A stretch of DNA of 64,000 nt from Isoperla grammatica. Taxonomy: Eukaryota > Arthropoda > Insecta > Plecoptera > Perlodidae. Numbering within the stretch: position 1 is the first letter of the stretch; each line of letters begins with the position of its first letter. Shown here piece after piece: positions 12,767-23,999 of this stretch. Where the stretch lies: contig OX246737.1 in assembly GCA_945910005.1 (NCBI GenBank), forward strand, positions 77,630,054 through 77,694,053. Reading direction: 5' to 3'. A program made the translations under genes and the position numbers. The notes beneath the pieces were generated by a model. That model was given only the letters and a program-made list of their open reading frames with translations, had not been told where the DNA came from and searched no databases.

Positions 12767-14087
12767 CAGAGGCGGACTGGGGGGGTAAGGGCCCCGTACG
12801 GAAATGGATCTTAGGGGCCCCGGGACTTGGCGAAGCTTTCAGGGGTCTGGGGCGAAGCCCCAGCCGCCGGAGTCGAACAATTTTCAGCCTATTATTTTGA
12901 TTACAACGCATATAAACACGTTTAAAAATCGATATATGATGATAGTTATGTGGAACAACGACGTGTTGAACTGTGAACAGCACTTTAAAAAACGAAATTG
13001 AAGAAGAAACTTTCCCACTTGCAGTTGTAAATTTCAAACTATATTGTTTCCCAACCCTCTACAAATATCGACTGCCCACTTGGTTGTCCACTGTGTGTGG
13101 TAGTCCACTCGCTTCGTATAATTAGTACTCGCAACAAGGGAGCGGGATGTAGCTGGGGTCTGGGGCGAAGCCCCTGCCGCCGGAGGCAATGTCGCCGGGG
13201 GTGAAACAGTTTTCGGTCCTGCATGATGCTTAGTAGTCTAAAACGCGTTTTGAGGCGAAATCCTATCATGAAAAACAATGAAACTAAAGTTAATATTGCA
13301 CTGATAATTCCTTACATCATAGGTCTAGGATAGGAGATCGACCCTGTCATTTGATAAGTAATCTTATGGCTAGTGCTGCGCTGGATCGGATTTCAGTAGG
13401 CGCCCATACTATATATTTTTCCCACAAAGATCGCTTTTTAAATTTTGAACGCTTAGACACGCGATCAGCCCGATTTGTCAGTCAGCTATTTTATGGAAAG
13501 TGGTTTTGTAATGACATGGGCCTATACGACTTGAAAAATCTTGAGGGTTCTTGTTTCCTACTAATTTGTTTACAACGCATATAAACATGTGTACAAATCG
13601 ATAAATGATGATAAGTGTGTCGAACAACATGTCGATCTGTGAACACCACTGTTACAAATAAAATTAATGAAAGAACTTTCCCAACACTGGCAGTTGGATA
13701 TTTCAAACTATATTGTCTCCTATAATTTGTTTAAAACGCGTATAAACACGTTTAAAAGATTTCGATAAACGATGATAAGTATCTGCAACAACATGCTGAA
13801 CTGTGAACACCATTTTAAAAATTGAATTAAATACATTTCCAGCACTGGCATGTTTATATTTCAAACTAAACTATAAAAAGTAAGCTCTGAGGAGGAAAGC
13901 GGAAATCTTTGTAGCACTTCTAGATGGCCTATATGTCCCTTTTCACTGACATATGATACATATGCTTTTCTTACAATTGATTCATAATCTACTTAGCGTA
14001 AGATATTTTCAGGGAGTTGGTTGGTGGCCCCCACCCGGGGGGCCCCGTACGGGTTTCCGTAGTTCCGTACCTGCCAGTCCGCCACTC
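12767..14087. mobile_element. Candidate hAT-like element carrying three 170-bp tandem repeats
   Basis: The left end is CAGAGGCGGACTGG. The right end, complemented, is GAGTGGCGGACTGGCAGG. Both sides then carry GGGCCCCGTACGG. No 8-bp duplication is visible. Inside, a unit with ACAACGCATATAAACA.GT, ATCGATA.ATGATGATA, GAACTGTGAACA.CA and ATTTCAAACTATATTGT occurs three times (12898-13045, 13563-13720, 13725-13875). No transposase sequence is seen. Confidence 0.5.
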
Positions 14088-14090
14088 ACT

Positions 14091-14830
14091 AAAGCTGCAT
14101 ACACACGGTCAGTTTTTGGCCTCAAGGCGGCCGGACGATGGACTGAACGGATGGAAAACTGATGCAAAACGCTCGTGTGTAGAGAAACTGGCGGCCTTGA
14201 GGCCGACGTACGATGGCCCGATCGGATCTCTGCCAGGACAGTGTTTTCCATCCGGCCGGCGTCAGGCCATAATCGCGCATGCGCAGAATGCGCATTACTC
14301 AACCCCATTCTTCCGTTTAGTTTTGAACTGTCACAAGCAGGGAAAGTGTGGGCAGAGCCCCAATTTGTGACTGACTTTATTGAAGTATACAAGAGTCATC
14401 CGTGTCTTTGGAAAGTGAAATGTGCCGATTATATGAACAAACTTAAAAAGAATGCAGCCTGTAATGTTTAATAGATGATTTTCAGAATCGATCTAGAAAG
14501 CCGTGGTTTGCTCTATGTAAGGGTCCTAGATAGTTATGTTAAGGAGTATTTTTCACTGTTGTGCATTGTCGTCGTTGCAGATCTAGAGGGCCGTTATTAG
14601 CTCTATCTAAGGGTCCTAGATGAATTTTGAAAAAAGTCTATTAAAGACCCGATCATCAATGTCAAATTTATCAAAGCAAAAATATAATGTATATACATTC
14701 AAGTACAAATGTAATACAAAGAATGCACTAACAAACACATTCACCTCCACCCACTACAAAACTATGACTGATGGTGACATTTCCATCCGGCCACCTTCAG
14801 GCCGTGGCCCTATCGTGTGTACGCAGAATC
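14091..14830. mobile_element. Possible MITE with CTGCATACACACG-type ends
   Basis: The left side has CTGCATACACACGGTC and the right side, complemented, has CTGCGTACACACGATA. Internal GGCCTCAAGGCGGCC and GGCCTTGAGGCCG words form further inverted repeats on both sides. No target duplication was identified, so the limits are approximate. Confidence 0.35.
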
Positions 14831-14839
14831 TCGAACGGT

Positions 14840-15515
14840 TCAGTCGGCCTCAAGGCGGCCCGAAGGCCGCCTTGAGGCAAATCACATACCTAACTCGACT
14901 CTGCATTCCGCCCTTTGTCTCGAAGTGCTCATATCTCACGACCACTTGCGTAGCTGGGATGTGATAACTGATGAGTCAGCGAAATGCCGATTACGTGCAT
15001 GCATGCTGTCAATGTGCATTATTGTGTTGTGTCTACGCGGCTTACTCATAATAAAAATGAGCTTCTGCTCTGGAATACGAGCCGGAATACCTACAAGTGG
15101 TTACACCATGAACCATGACCACATATATTATAGGAGATGAGTGGTGTAGTGCCAAATTTACCAGTACGTATACGCTTCAGTGGGAAGCAGGAGGGACACA
15201 TCTTTCCAGACAAAAACAACATGGGAGGGGGGGGGTTTGGGGGCAGAGCCCCAAGATATGCGGTGAGGTCCTCAAGACGCATTTATTTAAGACTTAAAAT
15301 CGAGAAATAAGTAATACGGAAATCAAATTTTCTCCTACGGAGAAAAGGTCTCCAGCAGCTGGGGCTCCGCCCCAGACTCCGCGGATTATACGCGCTTCAC
15401 GTTCACAGTTCTTCCCCCCCCCCCTTTTGATAAAGAGTTCCTAGGCTACTGGGAAGACATGAAGAAAATTAAATATCATATTTACATTAATTTGCAAATT
15501 CGGAAAACATGCTAT
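14840..15515. other. Repeat-like stretch without a gene
   Basis: It contains two short GC-rich palindromes, GGGGCAGAGCCCC near 15241 and GGGGCTCCGCCCC near 15362, like those at 12846 and 13157. A poly-C tract sits near 15414-15424. No coding sequence is recognised. Confidence 0.4.
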
Positions 15516-15519
15516 CAGA

Positions 15520-15838
15520 TCGATTCTACTTCTGTGAAACTAAAAAGAGGGTATGTCAATAGGGTATAAGGGTATGTCTTGAAACCATGTGTAGATTTGT
15601 TAAGTATGTGAGATAATGGATTTAATGAAAGACAAAACCAATGTGGTGACGAATCATACGCTTTCTTGTAATCAATATAGCTAACGTTAGTGTTTCTCTT
15701 CTTGTTGAATGCTTAGCTCATTACAACAGAATCGATAATTAATTGTTCCTTACACCCTTGCGACCATTTACGACATCCCTTTTATTCTTCAGCTAATATA
15801 TTGCGCTCTTCGCAATGACTATATATTTTATTTGTTAT
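15520..15838 (-). pseudogene. LINE reverse transcriptase fragment, downstream half
   Basis: On the minus strand just beyond the Copia insertion the frame reads on from the piece at 20457-20800. It gives ILAEE, a stop in place of a sense codon, then KGCRKWSQGCKEQLIIDSV and YIDYKKAYDS. The latter holds the first catalytic Asp motif of a reverse transcriptase. Beyond this it decays. It is an old non-LTR retrotransposon; I cannot assign the clade securely. It shares the 5-bp duplication that flanks the Copia element. Confidence 0.7.
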
Positions 15839-16105
15839 TATTGTTACGTGAAAGGTACTGTGGATGCTGTGGATAAAGTCAAATACTAGAGCTCTGAAAC
15901 GTATGTAAGTTTTTATTCTCTAGATGATTACACGACAGGAAGTGAACAACGCCTTGTATAGATGACATAGCTAGAATTGTACATGTGATAAAAGTTAGAA
16001 GGCGCTGGATCTAACCTAGCGGGCTATTCAAAATGAATGCTAATACATTAGTTCTGATTACTACTACCATTGAGTTTGTTAGTGTCTACTCCATAGGATA
16101 CAACA
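15839..16105 (-). repeat. Copia 3' LTR
   Basis: 267 bp. On the element's strand it begins TGTTGTATCC and ends CACGTAACAATA. Relative to the 5' LTR it has about 24 extra bases (near 16071-16095, ATTGAGTTTGTTAGTGTCTAC) and a few substitutions. If a canonical TG...CA end is preferred, the last three bases (ATA) would be excluded, but then the duplication matches only 4 of 5. Confidence 0.93.
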
Positions 16106-16116
16106 CTCCCCCTTAA
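16106..16116 (-). other. Copia polypurine tract
   Basis: On the minus strand TTAAGGGGGAG lies directly upstream of the 3' LTR. This purine run is the expected primer for plus-strand DNA synthesis. Confidence 0.85.
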
Positions 16117-16171
16117 TCATAACTAATGATTCTAGAATGAAACACAAAAACTGAAGTTCTAGTACTATACT

Positions 16172-17763
16172 TTACATTGCTTGTAAACCCAGTCCTTTCA
16201 TACAGAAAACATGTTTGGGTCCACTGAGACCTTTAGTGAGTACATCAGCTATCATTTTATCAGTTGGAGTATACGACACCTCAATCTGCTTTTCTTCAAC
16301 TGCATCTCTGATGAAGTGGTGTCTAATGTCTATGTGCTTCGTGGGATTATGGAACACAGGATTGTGTACCAGTTTCTGAGCACCTTGATTATCGTTGTGC
16401 ACAATGACAGAAAAGTCTCGGAGATACAACTCTTTCAGAAATCCCTTCAGGTAAATCGCCTTTTTTGTGACTTCGCTGATTGCCATATATTCCGACTCTG
16501 TGCTGGATAATGCCACGGTCTTCTGTTTTTTCGACTCCCAGCTCACAGCAGCTCCTCCAAGTAAAACTGCATTGCCTGTGTAACTTCTGCGGTCGTCTTC
16601 TGCACCACCCCAGTCTGCATCCACATTTGCGTTAACAATGGTGGGATCTTCCGCTTTCTCATATACCACAGTAGACAGTAGTTTAGAGTACCTTTCAGGT
16701 ATCGAAGAACCCGTTTTACTGCCTACCAATGCTCAAGTGTGAATGCTGTATTGAATTGGCTCAATACACTTACAGCGTGCATTATGTCAGGCCTAGTCCA
16801 CACTGCCAGATACATTAAAGAACCAATCAAACGCTGGTATGGAATGTTCGGCGAGTTCTTTTCAGCACTGTTGTCATTCCTGGACAACTTCTGGTTCACG
16901 TCTAGTGGTGTCGCAGTCGCCTTTGAATAGCTCATCCCAAACTTTTGCAATATTTCTTCAATATATTTCCTCTGGTCAATGAAGATTCTCTTGTTCTTCC
17001 GATCTCGTTGGATTCTGATCCCAAGACAGTGAGCAGCTTCACCTAGATCTTGAATCTTGAACTCCTTCGCAAGTACTCCTTTTATTTTTGCTTTATCTTC
17101 TTCGCAGTTAGACAGAATAAGAAAATCGTCGACATACAGGGCAATAATTAGAACAGATTTGCCTTGAATCTTGTAATATATACAAGGTTCGTAACTGGAT
17201 TTTCTTAGACCTGCTTCGATCAATGTTGCATCTGATTCCTTATTCCACATTCTGGACGACTGTTTTGGTCCGTAAATGGCTTTCTTCAGACGACAAACTT
17301 TAGATTCCTCACCCTTCTTCACGAATCCTTCAGGCTGCTGAATGAAAATTTCTTCTTTCAATTCGCCGTGTAGGAATGCTGTGGTTACATCGATATGATC
17401 AACGTCTAGATCAAGTTGAGCAGCTATTGCAAAAAGCATTCTCATGGTCGAGCTTCTAACCACTGGCGAGAATGTCTCTTCTCAATCTACACCTTGATTC
17501 TGGGTAAACCCTTTTGCGACTAGTCTTGCTTTATATCTTGCAACTTTCCCATCTGCTGCCTTCTTTACTTTGTAGACCCATTTATTTGCTACAATTTTTC
17601 TATTTGCAGGTGGATCGACCAAATCCCAAACTTGGTTTTCTATCAGCGAATTGAACTCTTCTTGCATAGCCGTCTTCCACGATTCTTGTTCTTTCGATGT
17701 CAAAGCTTCTTTTATTGTATTCGGTTCTTTGATTTCGGTGCACATAGATTCATATGCCACCAT
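16172..17763 (-). pseudogene. pol: Copia pol: reverse transcriptase and RNase H part (broken)
   Basis: Minus strand. The RT begins with the Copia-type N-terminal stretch (WKTAMQEEFNSL, then NKWVYKVK and YKARLVAKGF), has a TGA at 17479-17481 where a sense codon is expected, and continues through DVTTAFLHGEL to the catalytic ALYVDDFLIL (YVDD at 17125-17136). A TAG at 16723-16725 and a frameshift near 16655 precede RNase H. The RNase H keeps DADWGG, SSTESEY and HNDNQGA, the three acidic-residue motifs, and ends at KGLGLQAM. Catalytic residues look intact, but the stops prevent expression of one polyprotein. Confidence 0.92.
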
Positions 17764-19580
17764 ATCAGGATACTGTTTGGGTTTTCTGTTTCTACGAGGG
17801 TACCTGGTTACAGGCTCTTGATTGCTTGCAACTTCCCATTCGTCAGGATTTGCTGAATCATGATCCTCATCTTCTGAACTTGAAGATGAATCGTCTGCTT
17901 CAACATGATCTCCTGAATTATCCGAGTCAACAACATTGTCTTCAGTCTTGGACTTGACGTCAGAAACTTGTTTGTTTTCCGAAGCGATCTTCTCGTATTT
18001 TCTTCAATGAAAATTACGTCTCTGGCCTTGATCACTTTATACGGCTTTTCTGGATCTAGCAGACGATATCCCTTGGAATTTTCACAATATCCCACAAAAA
18101 TCAGCGGCCTAGATTTTGGATCCCATTTCTTGCGCAATTCCTTTGGAATATGTGCATACGCACGACAACCAAAAACTCTTAAATGACCGATATCAATTTT
18201 CCCATCAGTCCACGCTTCTTCTGGAGTCACACCTGGGACTGCTCTCGAAGGCGATCTGTTTTTCAGATATATTGCAGTATTGATAGCTTCTGCCCAATAC
18301 CTTGTTCCAAGTCCCGAGTCCTGAAGCATACATCTAGCTTTTTCAACTAATGTCCGATTTAACCTCTCTGCCACACCATTTTGTTCGGGTGTATATGGCA
18401 CAGTCGTTTGGTGTCTTATGCCACTTTTCTTGAGAAACTCCTGAAAACTTTTGTTGGTGTACTTAGTACCATTATCTGTTCTCGAAGTCTTGATCCTTTT
18501 GTTGCATTGATTTTCAGTGAACGCTTTAAATTCTTCAAACTTGGCCTTCACTTCGTCTTTCGATTTCATCATAATATCCGAAAGTCTTCCTTGTTAAGTC
18601 GTCTGTGAACGTCACGACATATCGAGCATTTCCCCATGACGGTTCCGACATGGGTCCACAGACGTCGGAGTGTACAAGCTCTAGTTTCTCTTTAGCGCAC
18701 TTGCCTCCGACAGTCTTGAATGGAGTTCTGCTCTGTTTGCCTTCAATACAAGGTATAAACTGTTTATCATCACTGGTGCCTGTAACATGCATGCCAGTAG
18801 CCAAACCTTGAGCAAGCAAGCCCATATCTCTACGGTTCAAGTGAGCTAATCTTTGATGCCACAATTCATGCGTGTTGGTCACACTTACAGCTGCAGCATT
18901 TGCTCTCTCAGTTGTGTCTAGCTTGTACATTCCACCACCATTAGTAGCGGTAGCCATTATCTCCCCCTGAATGTTGTGTCCAACTTTAGGCCTATAGATA
19001 TGGCACCCTTCCTTAGAGAAGTTTACGTTCAGTCCATTGTTGACCATTGTACTTACAGAGAGAAGGTTAGCATTCAGATCTGGTACATGCACTACATTTG
19101 ATATCTTTGTATTACCTGTGTTTGTCTCCACAACTACATCCCCACGACCTTGAGTATCAAGCTTGGCATTATTGGCTACGGTTACCTTCTTGCTTTCAGT
19201 ATCGCTGAAATTCTGTAACCACTCTTTGCAATTCGTCATGTGCGAAGTTGCGCCAGAATCAACGTACCAACTATTGGATGCTATGTTCACCATCATTGCA
19301 CTCAGCACGGCATTATCACCTTTCTTGACTTGTTTTTTGTCCTTATCTTTAGGAGGTTTATCACACTGAGGCCTTATGTGACCTAATTCGCCAAAATTAT
19401 AACAGCGCACTTTCTTCTTCGGCTTGGATGAAGTTCCCTTGTCCTGTGACTTGCTATGTTTTGCAGCTAATGCACAGTCTTGAACTCGTTTCTCTACGGC
19501 CTTTCTTCTGTCTTGGATTAGTTTTGTCTTGACAAACTCACTAGTTATCTTGACTCCACTGTTCTCCATTGCCATATAAG
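17764..19580 (-). pseudogene. pol: Copia pol: zinc knuckle, protease and integrase part (broken)
   Basis: Minus strand. In order: a zinc knuckle CYNFGELGHIRPQC, in which the second Cys of CX2CX4HX4C is Phe; protease WYVDSGATSHM; the pre-integrase HHCC region (LWHQRLAHLN, with the Cys pair reduced to PCIEGK); then integrase with SDVCGP (first Asp), TDNGTKY (second Asp) and PEQNGVAERLNR (Glu). Frameshifts lie near 18575, within the integrase core, and near 17995 in the acidic linker before RT. The loss of one knuckle Cys and of the HHCC pair are real substitutions in this copy. Confidence 0.92.
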
Positions 19581-20050
19581 CATAGGATTGTACTCTTCTG
19601 TCAAACCAGTTAACATTATGACAGCTAACAACTCATCGTCAACTGTTGCTGAAATGGATTCAAGTTTTTGTGCTGCTAACATTACCTCGTTGACATACTC
19701 CTCTATTGTCGAGAATTGTTCCAGCTTGGCACTAAAAAGACTTCTCATCAACCCTAGTCGTCTAGTAAGTCCCGTGTCTTCGTAGGCCCTTTTTAAACTG
19801 TCCCATACTTCCTTGGCAGTTTTTGCTGTCCTTACATGGACAAACGTAGACGATTGTAGCGTACAAGACATATCCTTGCTCGAGCACAGCGATCATTGGC
19901 ATCGTTGTCGTCAATTCCTAGCACACAATCCCACAAGTTGTCATTCGTTAGGTTCATTTCCACTATGAACTTCCAATTATTGTAATTGGATGAAACTTCC
20001 AGCTTTTCAATCATCGCACAATGACTATTATTTTCTACTTTGGGAGGCAT
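19545..20050 (-). pseudogene. gag: Copia gag (broken)
   Basis: The start at 20050 (MPPKVENNSHC) is followed by the typical Copia-Gag opening (IEKLEVSSNYNNWKFIVEMNL, then LWDCVLGID). A frameshift near 19865 moves it to a frame with TAKEVWDSLKRAYEDTGL and EEYVNEVMLAAQKLE, the UBN2-type Gag core. A second frameshift near 19580 separates it from the zinc-knuckle part. The protein would form the virus-like particle in which reverse transcription takes place. Confidence 0.9.
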
Positions 20051-20190
20051 CTTGAACTTCTTGATATAGGCCTAGATACGTTTAGGGCAACCACGCCGGA
20101 AACCTAACCTATAAACCATTAGACCCTATATAACACATAACACAGAACACTTCTAGCCTTTAGACGTTTACTTGTCTATTACTTTAACGA

Positions 20191-20208
20191 GGCACTGGGC
20201 CCATAACC
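20191..20208 (-). other. Copia primer-binding site for an internal tRNA-iMet fragment
   Basis: Directly next to the 5' LTR, the minus strand reads GGTTATGGGCCCAGTGCC. GGTTATGGGCCCAG is complementary to the anticodon stem-loop of initiator tRNA-Met, whose anticodon loop includes CCCATAACC. As I recall, Drosophila copia primes from such an internal half-tRNA, not from a tRNA 3' end. Confidence 0.8.
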
Positions 20209-20451
20209 TATTGTTACGTGAAAGGTACTGTGGATGCTGTGGATAAAGTCAAATACTAGAGCTCTGAAAAAGTATGTAAGTTTTTATTCTCTTGATGATT
20301 ACACGACAGGAAGTGAACAACGCCTTGTATAGATGATATAGCTAGAATTGTGCATGTGATAATAGTTAGAAGGCGCTGGATCTAACCTAGCGGGCTATTC
20401 AAAATGAATGCTAATACATTAGTTCTGATTACTACTACATAGGATACAACA
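20209..20451 (-). repeat. Copia 5' LTR
   Basis: 243 bp, beginning TGTTGTATCC on the minus strand and ending CACGTAACAATA immediately before the primer-binding site. Compared with the 3' LTR it lacks about 24 bp near its start (the U3 side). Confidence 0.93.
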
Positions 20452-20456
20452 GTTAT

Positions 20457-20800
20457 GCACGATGTCAAGATTTTGTATATAGTTGGTAAGCATGTAATTG
20501 GTCTATATTTACTTGGATTTTTTGTGTCATTATCTTTTGGTTTAAGAAATGTTATTCCTTCAGTAAAGAAATCTGGTAAATCCTTTTAGCAACCTGGGTG
20601 TGCATGTTTGAAAACTTCTTGTACCAAAAATGTTGAATGTTATCATTACCGGGTGCTTTCCAATTATGAGTATTTCGTATCGTTGATTTTATATCATTTA
20701 CACTTTGCCATCAAATGTCATTTCTTTGATACCACTCATTGCTTCTTGAATCCATGTTGCATTGTAATTGTGCATTAATGGGTTACTCCATAAGGTTACT
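20457..20800 (-). pseudogene. LINE reverse transcriptase fragment, upstream half
   Basis: Minus strand. It contains NWKAPGNDNIQHFWYKKF and, after a frameshift, KDNDTKNPSKYRPITCLPTIYKIL, which are fingers-region motifs of non-LTR reverse transcriptases (KAPG.D, YRPI..L). The frame runs directly into the piece at 15520-15838 once the Copia element is disregarded. Several frameshifts and stops are present. Confidence 0.75.
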
Positions 20801-20809
20801 CCATATCCC

Positions 20810-22930
20810 ACCCCAAAACTGCTCAATCAAGAAGGCGTTGTAATTGGAATAGGGAATGTGCATGAATTTTCTACAGCTCTGAAAGTACGTGGAATATATT
20901 GTTATTTATCTGAAGACATCAGAAACCTTATTTAAAAGTTTTAAAATTAACTCATTTTACTTCTATACGGTTGTTTTAGAGGATTTTTATGGGCGCTGAC
21001 ATCTTGAAATTTGACGCCATTGAAGTGCTGCTGCAAATTAATTCCACACTATATAGAAGGCATCTACCATTGTTACTAGTATTGTTTAATTTGTTAGTAA
21101 AAATATCACGGCCAACGATATGATACGAAAAATCCTACCACGGTCTTCTTGATCTCCTAGAGCAGCACTTTAATGGCGACAACTAAAACAACCGTGTAAA
21201 TGAACAAAGATTTTGATTATCTGTTTCCCGCACTATTATTTTTAAACGGTATGTGAAGTCACAATTCATGTAAATCACTGCTATATGAATGACTTTGCCA
21301 CCGCTTCCTAGACGAAACAATCAAATTTACAAGGTCAGTTAACTAACCTTCTCAAAATTTTTACTCAAGATGTTGTCAAGTCTGCTTTATATGAATAACA
21401 ACACCCAATATTTACTGATATTCTATGAAAATGCACACAGTTTTATGAACACAGTTTTATTTTTACGTTAACTTGTTATTTTATAATATAATTTGTAACC
21501 ACATTGAGAGAACGTTGATGTGTTAAATATTTCATGAGAAAATGTGACAACCAAAAATACAACCCGCTCTGAATTTGAATTTGTATATTAATTAAAATCA
21601 ACGCAATGGTCTTTAATTTCTACTTTGAGTATAGGGACAAACGCTTCGTCTATAGCTACAACTAGAGTTTTTGTAATTTTGGTAGTTAGCTAAGACTGAA
21701 CGAAGTGGTTTTGTGCAAGTTAAATTCCAACACAGGTTCCACCTACAATGTTGGCTTAATATGGACGAAACTCAGGGAAATATTTTGATGTGTTGCATAT
21801 TTAAGAAGAAAGCATTTAATTGTGATTTCGTTTTCTATTGTACAACTTCTCAGGCGCAAAAATACTTGTAGACGGTTTGCTTTGCTATGTTTTTGTTTCT
21901 CATCTTGACATAATTGCATTACGTTTAACACCATGCATCATTCAATTCAATATTACTTTGTTGAAATCAATTTTTTCAAGTAGATTCATTATCAATACTT
22001 CCCAAAAAAAAGTCTGTTTACCTTTGTAAACTGTCTATGCAGATCAACGTTGATAAAGATGTAAATAAATATTACACCCGTCGCATGATTATAATTTCTA
22101 AGATGTCGATGCGTTTTGTTGCTGCCGAAAATGACAACGAACAAATTATGTTCACATGTGAAAGCAACAACGAACATCTTCACACGAATATGAGTTGCCT
22201 CAAGACACTCTTATTGTTATCATAAGAACAATGTGTCGTAATTACCTATAAGTTTTGACACCTTTTATTAGGTTGTTACACAAGTTAATTATTATTCAAT
22301 CTGATAAGAAGGTGCTAACTAAGTAATTCAGTTATATTTCTATCATAATAATATGATCACATTCATTTGACTGAGATTTGGAACATTTACAATATCATAT
22401 TCTTTGCAGATAGAACTACATATCGGCTACTTTGTACATCATTTTTGTATAAACCATTTCTTTTGAAATGTTTAATGTTTATTGGTGCATTATTGCACGT
22501 CAATTTCTACCTGTCATCAAGTTTAAAAAGCTGCACAACATCCCACATATTAAATTAAAGCGGAAACATAGTATTTTTTTATGATATAAAATCGCTTAAC
22601 ACTATATAGTCAGGGTTTACTCTTTGCATTTTGGTGCATACATAAGTCAAAAGACTTGGGCGTGTGCACCTGATGCCTGTTGGCCGCTACTTAACAGCTA
22701 ATTTCAATCTAAGTACTAAATTTAATATTAATTTTATATAAACTTAAATATATTAAACATATGCTATGTATATAGATTATCATTTTTTTAGTATTTTTAT
22801 TTTTTTATTTTTTCTTATTATAATACTATAATAATATATTATACATATATATTCTTTTTTTTAGAGGAAATAAATATCTTACACTTGACGGAGTTACGCA
22901 CCATATATATGATGATATCAGTTTATTATA
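20810..22930. other. AT-rich stretch with a small foldback
   Basis: The pair TACGGTTGTTTTAG...GACGCCATTGAAGTGCTGCT (20975-21035) and AGAGCAGCACTTTAATGGCG...AAAACAACCGTGTAAA (21161-21200) forms an inverted repeat of about 40-60 bp around a loop of roughly 120 bp, the form of a small MITE. The remaining sequence is AT-rich. Short ORFs here have no recognisable domain. Confidence 0.5.
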
Positions 22931-23999
22931 GGGTAGGGTAGATTTATTGAAAGGCCCTGAGGCACAAAGACTAAAAACAAAATCAATACAACTGGAAAAA
23001 GGGAGAAAATAGTTAAAACATAATTATCCTACTGAGTATATTATACATTGTTCGAATGAATAGAAAATAAATACAAATAAAATATAGCTAGAATAAAATA
23101 CTCACAGTCCATCAATAATTACACAATGAATAATTAAAACTTAAATTCATATATAATGAATATAATTTTATTAACTCTATAAATTGTATATACAGTGGAC
23201 TGGGGTTACTGGATCACATTGACTAATTCTTCACTTTGGTCTATTGACATTTCTTGTAGCCATTGTTTGATGAAAAAGTTAAATGAACTGACTCTCTTTC
23301 GTTTTCTAATCTCCATTGGAACTATGGTTATAAACCTTTGGTCCAAGAAACATCGCTTGCTTTTGGGCCAAGGTTTTTGTCAATCTGGAGACTTCGAGAT
23401 TCCCTTTTGTTTGATATCAAGTCATTGACTTGTGGTTAACTCTGTTGAACTGGTTTACATTTTTATGTACATACGTAAGGAGAACTTGAAGATATAGTTT
23501 ACGAATGCTAAGAATTCCACTTTCTTTATAAACTAATACAGTCGGATGGAGCCTGTGTTTTTTTAGAATCACCTTAAGTATGTGTTTTTGTGTTATAATT
23601 AGCGTTTCGAGATGTTTGTAATAAGTTCCTCCCCAGTTTAAAATGCCATATTGGATTATTGATTGCGCTAGAGCAAAATACAAAGTTTTCAAGGTAGCTA
23701 TGTTAAGAAAATTTCCTAAATCATAAAATTTGTAAAGAGTGTTCCGCAGCTTTTTACTTATGATGTTAATATGGCGGTTCCATTTCATGTGCTGATCAAT
23801 TGTTACACCGAGGTATTGAATTTCTGATACGTTTTTTATTTCAGTTCATGGACATTCATTTGATTTGGAGAGACTGATTGTTGAGTGAATCCTTAGGGGC
23901 ATAGTGTCCTCATTTAGTGTGAGCAAATTATTACTCAGCCAACTTTTTATTTTTCTACTTTCTTCCTCAGCGATTTTATGAGCTAAGGCCCAACTACAA

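Larger units (their letters stand above)
15839..20451 (-). mobile_element. Ty1/Copia LTR retrotransposon, complete but defective
   Basis: A 4.6-kb element on the minus strand with two LTRs, primer-binding site, gag, a Copia-order pol (protease, integrase, RT, RNase H) and a polypurine tract. It is flanked by an exact 5-bp duplication GTTAT (15834-15838 and 20452-20456). Removing the element plus one duplication joins the two LINE RT pieces in frame, which confirms the boundaries. The LTRs are nearly identical apart from a 24-bp indel, so insertion was fairly recent, yet pol already has several frameshifts and stops. Confidence 0.95.
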
